Of a DNA stretch of 64,000 nt, positions 56,653-64,000 are shown piece by piece; within the stretch, counting starts at the first letter, position 1, and every line of letters starts with the position of its first letter. A program made the translations under genes and the position numbers. This DNA comes from Knoxdaviesia capensis (Eukaryota; Ascomycota; Sordariomycetes; Microascales; Gondwanamycetaceae). Where the stretch lies: positions 2,850,667 to 2,914,666 of the forward strand of contig LNGK01000004.1 of assembly GCA_001510575.1 (NCBI GenBank), written 5' to 3'. The notes beneath the pieces were generated by a model. It was not told the DNA's origin. It saw nothing but the letters and a program-made list of their open reading frames with translations, and searched no databases.

Positions 56653-57819
56653 GGTTGGGCCCTTTGCGTCTCTTTTTTCCCTTTTTCCTTTTTCTTCCTT
56701 CCTTGTTTCATTCTTCGGTTGCTGGTACTGTCATTTCCTCGTTCTTTTTTTTATGTTCGTGATATCTTCCTCGTCCATGATCCTATCGGACGTGCCTGCA
56801 TTCCATTGCCCATTTCCTTGCTTTTCCAATGTTCTGCCTTTGTATGTTTCCTTTCTGAACTGGGTAAGTTCAGATCCCATCTCTTCGCTTGTTTTTATGT
56901 GTCCCGTGTGTTCGTTGGTCCTATATTTTTTATGGTTCGCTTTATATCCTCTTCTGTTTTTGAACGGCCGAACAAGAAAAGACAAAACGCCCACCTTGTG
57001 AATTATACATAAAACATCTACGTTTGATGATTTGAACGACTAGAGAAAAGCTGGAACCGAAATACCAAACTGTGTCGTGATTTTCAAGTGTGCACGTAAT
57101 GGGGTCTCTGAGAGCATAGAAAGCGTGATACCGTAGTCCAATCTCAATTTCATGATATACGTCTAGAGGCACCAGAGAACATGACATGTGCCCATCGCAT
57201 ATAGCAAACTTCCATCCGGTAGACAGAAGGAAAACGTTGAAAGAAAAAAACAGCAGATACGCCATACATATGATGACGAGACGCAATCCCAGCCATGATA
57301 TAAAAGCCCCAAGCATCTTATGCAGACTACAAAAAGAACCCATCCTCCCCTAGGAAACATGAATAGTTGAACAAAAAAAAAAGAACCACACACATAAAAT
57401 AGCCGCTTCCGAAGGGCACCCAAAAAAGAAAAGAAAAGACAAGAAAGTGTGCCACACACCCGTAAGAACGCCGTCATGATAAAATTAGAAAGAAACGGAA
57501 AAGATTCATCGTAGCCGTACACATGTAATTTTTCCCCCACCCAGTCCGTCCACCCAAAATCAGAACACACCACGTACTAATAGAAAGAAGAAACCCGAGC
57601 CGGAGAGGGAGAGTGAGAGTGAGACAAAGAGAAGGGCGAGGAAGAAGAAAAAAAAAAAAGGGGGGGNGGGGGGGGGGGGGGGGGGGGGGGGACGAAGTTC
57701 AGAGAAAGAGGATTATTGAGAAAAAGGGGGAGATAAAAAAAAAAGAAAATAAAAACTAGCAAGCTATCTTCGGCTGTAGTCAAAGCCTCGCTGGGCCAAC
57801 CAGAAGCGGCAAGCTTCTC
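56653..57819. other. Convergent 3' intergenic region
   Basis: 3' UTRs of the Boi-like and Fhl1-like genes. It contains an A-run followed by a G homopolymer with one undetermined base (57648-57690). No gene seen. Confidence 0.7.
57648..57690. repeat. A-run then G homopolymer with one N
   Basis: About 11 A, then ~30 G with N at 57667. Its length is likely unreliable. Confidence 0.95.
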
Positions 57820-60800
57820 CTAGTTAGTGGTCCGTTGAGCCTGATTTGACGAAGGATGGGGAGCAGATGGCGCTGTTTGAGGAGTGGCGGGAGCAGCGGG
57901 AACGGGGCCCGAGGACATCTCTGCATCAGAGGAACTGGGCACGGCTAGCGGTGCACGGGATGAGCCCACAGTCGGCGCAGAAGCAGCCTCGGTGACCACC
58001 GGAGTGGGAGCAGACGGAACCGGTGCGGGAACAGTCTTGGGAGGAGCCTGAATAGGAGCAGACGGGGCCGAAGCAGGAGCGGAAGCTGAGGCTGCCGCAG
58101 GGAGTGGGGCCGATGCGGAAGCATGAGGAGGCGCGGCAGCCACTGAGGGAGTCGCAGGAGCTGACGCGGGGACGGGAGTGGGAGGGATCGCTAGATATGA
58201 ATGTTAGTATATGAACGGCAGTATGATCTCTGGCTAGAAAGAAAAAAGGGGAACTGACCTTTAGGGGCGGGAGCCACGGGGGTGGAAGCCACAGAAGCAG
58301 GGTGCGGCACAGGAGCGGGAGCGGGAGCCGCGACAGGTTGCGAAACAGATGCGGTGGCGGGTTTCGGGGTTGTCGCACCAACCGGTTGAGGGAGAGGCGC
58401 GGCCGTGGGTTGCGGAGCAGGGGCCGGGGCAGTCGCTGGGACGGAGGCGGGCACGCTGGTAGGGGGCAACGCGGGGGATACGGACGCCGCAGGGGTTGAC
58501 GACGCCGCGATCGAAGCCGGCAGGAGAGTCGGGGTAGGAGTAGTGGTCACGCTAGAAGCAGAGGCGGAAGCAACCGGAGCGGTTGAGATTGACGGTCCAG
58601 CAACAGGGACCGGAGCTGGAGCCGGAGCCGGAGCCGGAGCCGGAGCAGCGGGGCGTGGGGTGGCAGCTGCAGCGGGGGCGGGGGCGGGAGCAGCCGCCGG
58701 AGCCGTCACAGCAGCCGGAAGTGTGCCACTCACACGAACATTGATGCCGACCATCAGCAATCGCACTGAGCGCATCAGCTGGATTTCAATGTTCTCCAGC
58801 TTGAGGGCGTCAAAGGCCGACTCGCTCTCACCAGCCACGCGCGGATCCAGGATAGTAACCTCGGCAAAGCCAAGCACGCGGTTGATCGCGGACAGCACCA
58901 GTGTTTCGGCACGGTCATCGCCCAGCATGCCCCGCACCTTAGCCGCCAGCGTCGTCTTGAAGTCGACCAGCGTCGACAGTGCTTGCGGATCCATCACCGA
59001 TAAGTTGTCGCCCAGGCCACCCGGCGCCGGCGTAATTCCGGCCGGAAGTGCCTGCAGAACCACGGTTTTCTGCTGCACGAGACTGCGGACCACTTGAGTC
59101 AGGCCTCTGATACAGATTTGTTCCATGTGGTCATTCGATCCCGGGCGAGACTTGAGTCCGACGAAGCGGTTGACGGCGGACATGACGATGTCCTTCGCAT
59201 TGGGGCTCTTGGCGTCAACGAGATTCTTGATAAGACCGTTGCACAGGCCAACCAATGCTTCAAGCAGTCGGGGATCAATCGCATGTCGTGGCGGGGGTTG
59301 AGGGGCCGCCTGCTGTGGCTGCTGGTGCGGTTGTTGAGACTGGGGGTGGGGGTGAGGGTGAGCAGCGGGAGCGGATGCCGAGGACGGGCCAGCCACGGAG
59401 TTGGACCGAGCCATTCCTCCGGCAGCAGACACACGATGGTGTCCGGCCGCCGCCGAAGCTGAAGCCTGCGCTGCTGCAGCAGCAGGAGTGACGGGGGTTG
59501 TAAGGGCAGAAGCTGCCGCCGCAACCGATATGGGGGTTCCGTTGGCCCCGGCAAACGTGGCCGTCGATGCACCGGCGGCCGGGGGAGCTGCAGCCAAGGT
59601 TGGCTGAGCCGACTGAAGGAGCCGTTGCTGTTGGAATGCCGGGGTGCCCGAGGGCGGAATACCTCCAGGGTACGGATTCGGCGCAACTCCGGCAACCATT
59701 CCGTGAGGTCGGCTGGCTGCCGGAGCCGCAGCAATCGGCTGTCCGGGGGCGAGTGCTTGGCCAGCAGCAGCTGCAGTCGGAGCGGCCGCAAGAGGGGGTC
59801 TGGTAATTGCAGCAGCTCCACCTTGGCCAATGGGTGACGCAAACACGGGCTGACCGACAGGGCGCGCACCAATCGGCACCTGTCCGGAGACGGCATATGC
59901 GCTCGGTCCGCTCTGTTGCGGCTGGAAGCCGGGAGTGGCGGTGTACTGTGGGTACATTCCATGGGCATACGCGGCATAGCCTTGGGCTGGGGCCGCGATC
60001 TGGCGGTCGGGAGAGGTGGCCTTGCGCTTCTTGCCGGCGTCCAGTTCAACACCCGGGACACGGGACCAGAGACCGGTAGTCTCGTCCTTGCGGAAGGCCT
60101 CGTTCCCAATCAGATTGTGCCGGACACTGCTCTCCCATCCCTTGGTTTCCGTGTGGAAGAAGAACCACGGGTAGCGCTGGCAGATGCGCTTGTAGATCTG
60201 CTTGAGCGTCAGACCGTCAGGGCCAGCGGCCGTGAGCGTTTCGTCGATGAGCACGCCGTAGTTCTTGTTGGGCTTGAGTAGCTGGTCCTCCGTGTAATCC
60301 GTAATGATCAGCTCCAGTGGGGGAGACTTTGGCCGGACTCGCTTCTCCTTCTTCTCCTTGGCCCGCCGCTCGGCATCGGAGCCTTCTCCGCCCTCTTCCT
60401 TGGTCTTGCGCTTCTTGTATTTGCGTTTCTCGGCAGTTTCGCCGGCATCTGGCAGCATGTGCTTGCGCGGTCGGCCAACTTTTCGTTTCTCGGGAGGAAG
60501 AGCAGCAATTTGCTCGGCAGTCAGACCCTGTTGGCGAAGGATAAGGTCGGCTTCTTCCTGATCCATATCCATGTCTTGGTCCTGGTCGAGAGGGCGAGAT
60601 TGCGCCAGTTGCTGGAGCAGTTGGTGCTGCTGTTGAATTTGATGCTGTTGCTGTTCGAGTAAATCGTGGGACTGTGGCTGCTGTGGCTGGATTTGAGCCA
60701 GCTGTGGCAGTTGTTGTTGCTGAGTCGGTTGTTGGGGCGGCTGAGCTTGCGCTGTCGTCGGGAGCGGTAAAGGGGGCGGTAACGGCAGATGCAACTGTTG

Positions 60801-63545
60801 CTGTTGGTGGTGCTGCTGATGCTGCTGCTGTTGTTGCTGCTGAAGGTGATACATCTGCGCGTGGGTAGAAGATTCGGGAAGTCCAGCCTGGCCGGGTTCG
60901 AATCCTTTGGCCAGCAAAGCTTGGGTAGCCAGACCGGGAATACCAGCAACAGATTGCTGGCGCCGTTCCTGCTCCTGGAGCATCTTCTTTCGCTCGCGAT
61001 GCTCACGCTTCGACATGATTCCATCTTTCGGAGGACGGCCTGGGCCGCGGCGCTTCGGAGGCTGGGGCGCATCACCCGGATCCGCCCCCTCTTCAGGATT
61101 GGCAGGGGCTGCACTTGGTTCAACAAAGCTTGAATCGGCAGGATCAACAACCGGCTCAATCGACTCGGCGATGCCGGCGGGACCGGACGCAGTAGCGGCG
61201 CTAGCAAGAATGCTCGCAGCGGCGGCAGCTTGAGAAGAGGCAGTTGATGCAGCAGCAGCCATAGCTCTGGACTTCGCTTTTCTTCTCCTTTTCTTTTGCT
61301 TCTGCTTCTTCAGGCGAAGTCTGCGAGCTCGCTTAGCGGCGGCGGCGGCCACGATAGCAGCGTCGTCCTCTTCATCTTTGACGGCCTCCGAGTTATCCCC
61401 GTCATCGTCCTCGTCGTCGTCACCGTCATTCTCCTCATCATCGGAGTCGATTCCGGCTAGATCCTTGGCACGGCGACGGCGGACTTCGCCATCCAGATCA
61501 GACATGTCAACATCGCTCAGGTCAACGTCAGACAGCTGGTCGCTCGAAGATTCGTTGTCCGCAGCGTGGGACTCAAAATCCAGACTCATCTCCTTACCAC
61601 CCTCGGAGTACCGGCGGCTGGAGGTTCCCTCGTCTTCGACCACATCCTCGGCGCCAGTCAAGCCTCTGTCAACGCCGTTGATCAGAAAGGTGAAGCTAAC
61701 GTCCTTGATCTGGAGCTCATCACCGCTTCGAAGGACAACTTTCTCTTCTCGGTATAGCACATCCTCGCGAAAGAATCCGTTCTTGTGCAGCGGAATGGCC
61801 TCGAACACATGGTCCTTTTGGTTGAATTCGATCTTCAGATGTTCGCGCGAGATGGCTTTCGTTTTGGAGGCAATGCCTGGGCCAGGAGAATGGATGCCAA
61901 TGAACGGGACGTGATGGGGGGACGGCCGCAACGAGGTGAGATCGACAGCCGCGGCTCCAGGGGTATGGGATATATACTGGCGGTCGGAGATGAGTTCATC
62001 GGGCGGGTGGTCCTCGCCGTCGGGCTGGGAAGAGCCGGTGCTGATCGTTTTTCGGCGCTTTGGAATCTTACTGCTAGACTCCCCATCGGATTCCGGGCCG
62101 AGCATGCCACCCTCTTCACTGACATACGACTTGCTGAATTTCCGATCGGGAAGAACCGGTGGCGGCGCCTGGAGGCCACGGCTAGTAAACTCCTCAATCA
62201 GTCGGCGGTTATCCTCAGCGCGCGCCTCGTCGCGACGGGCCTGCTTAAGAGCGCGCTGATCTCGGCCGATGATCACGGCATATGTCGTCATCTGAAAGAC
62301 ACTGTCGGCAAATTCGATTCGCGCAAAGGACTCTAGACCTTCGGGTGGCGGGGGGCGTGCATTGGCACCGTTCCGCGGCGAGAAATAGCCCAGGTCATCC
62401 GCTCTCATGACGGCGGCAGAGTGAAGATGATAAGGTGTGACGGTCGAGGGTTGGTGCATGTTGGCGCTTGCGACAAGCAGCGCATTCAACATGCGCGACT
62501 GTTGAGGCGTGGGGATATTAGAGCCACGGTGTTTCGAGAAGGCCGCAGGGTCACGGGGGATGGGAGTGGTCATGAGCGCCAGAGTGGTCGGGTCGGGAGC
62601 CAAGATCGAGCTGGTATTCAGGGAGAGTGGCATTGTTGTCGCCAAAGTTGACGACATATCCAGAGCACTAGTAGCGGCCAAGTCGCCAATACCGGCTCCG
62701 AGCAGATGACGGGTCGCGGCCGGAGGTGGGGTTGACGGAAGGGGGGGGGAAAGTGGGACGGAGTGAGCAGCCAAATCGGCGATAGAGAGATCCATCAAAG
62801 GACCGGTGGTTGTGGCGGTACGGTTGGGTGACAGCTGAACTGCTTCGGTCGATATGCCCAGACCCACACCCGCGATGGAGGCTTCAGTCGTGCTCGGGAG
62901 AGGGGCAGACGTAGCTGCTATTTGAAGGGCCGAGTCGTCGGCCACAGACGGGTTGGCCCCGCCGGTTGGCGCGTCCACAACGGCATCGGTACTTTGTGAT
63001 GTCACAGCAACATCGGCGGACTGAGGGGGGACAACAGGGGCTTCGGAGTTGAGCTCAAGGCCATCCTGAGGTTGGCCGACAGTGGGATTAGACTCGGAAG
63101 AAGGGATAGCGGCATCTGGAAGGGCCGGAGTCGGCTCTGAAGGCGCCAAGGATTGGGCAAGAGGGAGCTGTGTCGCATCGGCCGACACGGATTCGGTGGT
63201 GGGATTCGGTACCAGATTAGCGGAAGATGTGAGTTCCGGTGTCGAGGTCGATGTTGACGGTGCCGGAGATATGGAGGTAGTGGTGGTATCCGCTATAGCT
63301 TCGGTGTTAGATACTTCGGTAGGCGCGGCCGGGGCCGGAGCAGAATCCGAAGCTTCTCCTGCCGGAACCGGAACAGCCAAGGCTGGTGTGTCCATATTCA
63401 ACGGAGAGGGAGAGGTTGTGTTCAGAGCTGTTGATGGTGGTGGTGCAGGCAGAGTGGACGTACTGGTATCAGGCACTGGCATCGAGTGGCTCGACACGGC
63501 AATGGACGAAGTCATCGCTGTTGCTATAACAGCTCCTTCAGCCAT
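57820..63545 (-). CDS. FHL1: Fhl1-like FHA/forkhead transcription factor with AT-hooks
   Basis: Two exons on the minus strand: 63545-58259 and 58190-57820 (intron 68 nt, GTCAGT/TAG), giving 1885 residues. An FHA-like domain spans ~400-625 (YAVIIGRDQR, SREHLKIEF, GDELQIKDVSFTFLING). It has a large disordered insert. An acidic region lies at ~690-740. AT-hook cores lie at ~832 (GPGRPPK) and ~1022 (KVGRPRKH). A Gln-rich stretch lies at ~895-980. The forkhead DNA-binding domain lies at ~1091-1175 (ETLTAAGPDGLTLKQIY, RYPWFFFHTETKGWESSVRHN). The C terminus is very rich in Ala/Pro. FHA plus forkhead is the Fhl1 layout. Yeast Fhl1 binds Ifh1 and drives ribosomal-protein genes. This protein is roughly twice as long (yeast Fhl1 is 936). 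Confidence 0.9.
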
Positions 63546-64000
63546 TGACGGCGAGGAAGAAAAAGGGGACAGAATAGGGGAAACAATGTGAAGGTCCAGA
63601 AGGCTTCAGGGCCTTATCCGGACTTGAGGTTAACGGAGGAACAGCGAAGGATCCGAGAGAGAAACGAAAGCGAGGGAAAGGACAGATCCAGAAGAGGGTA
63701 AGTATATGAGGAGATTAAAGAGTCCAAGGTTACGAAGAGCCAGTCAATGATACCAAGAGATTTGAGGGGCTATTAAGGGTTACGAGGCTTTGATTTCTCG
63801 GTTCGGCGTTTTGTTACTCGTGATAGAGGAGAGGAGGAGAAAGCGTGAGGAGATAGAGAGAGGAATATAAGGTGCTAGGAAGAGAAATAAAGAGGCAGAG
63901 GGAGAAAGATAACAAAGCACGTAGAATACTTGTTATTTGTGGTGATAAGAGTTAGTATTCTTTATCAACACACCAGGGAAACGTGTGTGGGGGGGAGAAA
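63546..64000. other. Promoter/leader of the Fhl1-like gene
   Basis: AG-rich (CT-rich on the coding strand) sequence upstream of the Fhl1 start, extending past the window edge. No gene seen. Confidence 0.65.

Noticed and set aside
57163..57573. 136-codon minus-strand frame in the Boi/Fhl1 3' spacer
   Set aside because: Cys/Phe-rich low-quality frame in AT-rich 3' DNA with no gene-like context.
1..64000. CRISPR arrays, insertion sequences, bacterial operons or secondary-metabolite clusters
   Set aside because: None seen. All genes are intron-containing or eukaryotic families with individual promoters, and no backbone enzyme (PKS, NRPS, terpene synthase) is present.

Overview
The window is nuclear DNA of a filamentous ascomycete fungus (Pezizomycotina, lineage below that not resolved). 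The evidence is short introns (mostly 66-156 nt) with GTRNGT donors, occasional CTAAC/CTGAC branch sites and YAG acceptors, CT-rich leaders upstream of start codons, TTAGGG-type telobox motifs in several promoters, and fungal families such as RTA1-like membrane proteins, Boi-type SH3-SAM-PH scaffolds and an Fhl1-type FHA/forkhead factor. Seventeen protein genes and one gene relic are called, about one per 3.6 kb. I see no transposon, rRNA or convincing tRNA. The exon boundaries below were worked out by hand from splice-site sequence, reading phase and family conservation.

Layout. 0-7 kb: the 3' end of an arrestin-domain trafficking adaptor faces a TGL2-like lipase, then 2.6 kb of repeat-rich spacer, then an RTA1-family membrane protein. 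7.6-13 kb: a 1750-residue coiled-coil protein of no family I recognise. 13-19.5 kb: a 6.5 kb gene-free stretch ahead of a ferric-reductase-type flavocytochrome (19.5-21.6 kb). 22-33 kb: trifunctional C1-tetrahydrofolate synthase (minus) diverges from eIF3i (plus), which converges on an ISWI ATPase (minus). 34.9-38.6 kb: a HAPSTR1/C16orf72-like protein, the TRAPP-associated Tca17/TRAPPC2L, and a frameshifted remnant of an HNH-nuclease-type gene. 39-50 kb: a disordered protein with an unusual in-frame intron or internal stop, MCM2 divergent from a UBR-box/PHD protein (UBR7/Mlo2 type), a small coiled-coil protein and an orphan spliced gene. 53-63.5 kb: a Boi1/2-like polarity scaffold and a 1885-residue Fhl1-like transcription factor.

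The genes are mostly housekeeping (replication, chromatin, translation initiation, one-carbon metabolism, trafficking) and do not form a metabolic cluster. Regulatory signals fit some of the jobs: a cluster of CGCG (MCB/E2F-like) motifs lies between MCM2 and UBR7, another MCB lies ahead of the ISWI gene, and telobox motifs sit in an inverted pair between C1-THF synthase and eIF3i. The least explained items are the giant coiled-coil protein with a Cys/His-rich tail, the in-frame introns that could give alternative protein forms, and a stop-free, presequence-like extension upstream of the C1-THF synthase start. Two G-homopolymer sites contain undetermined bases.
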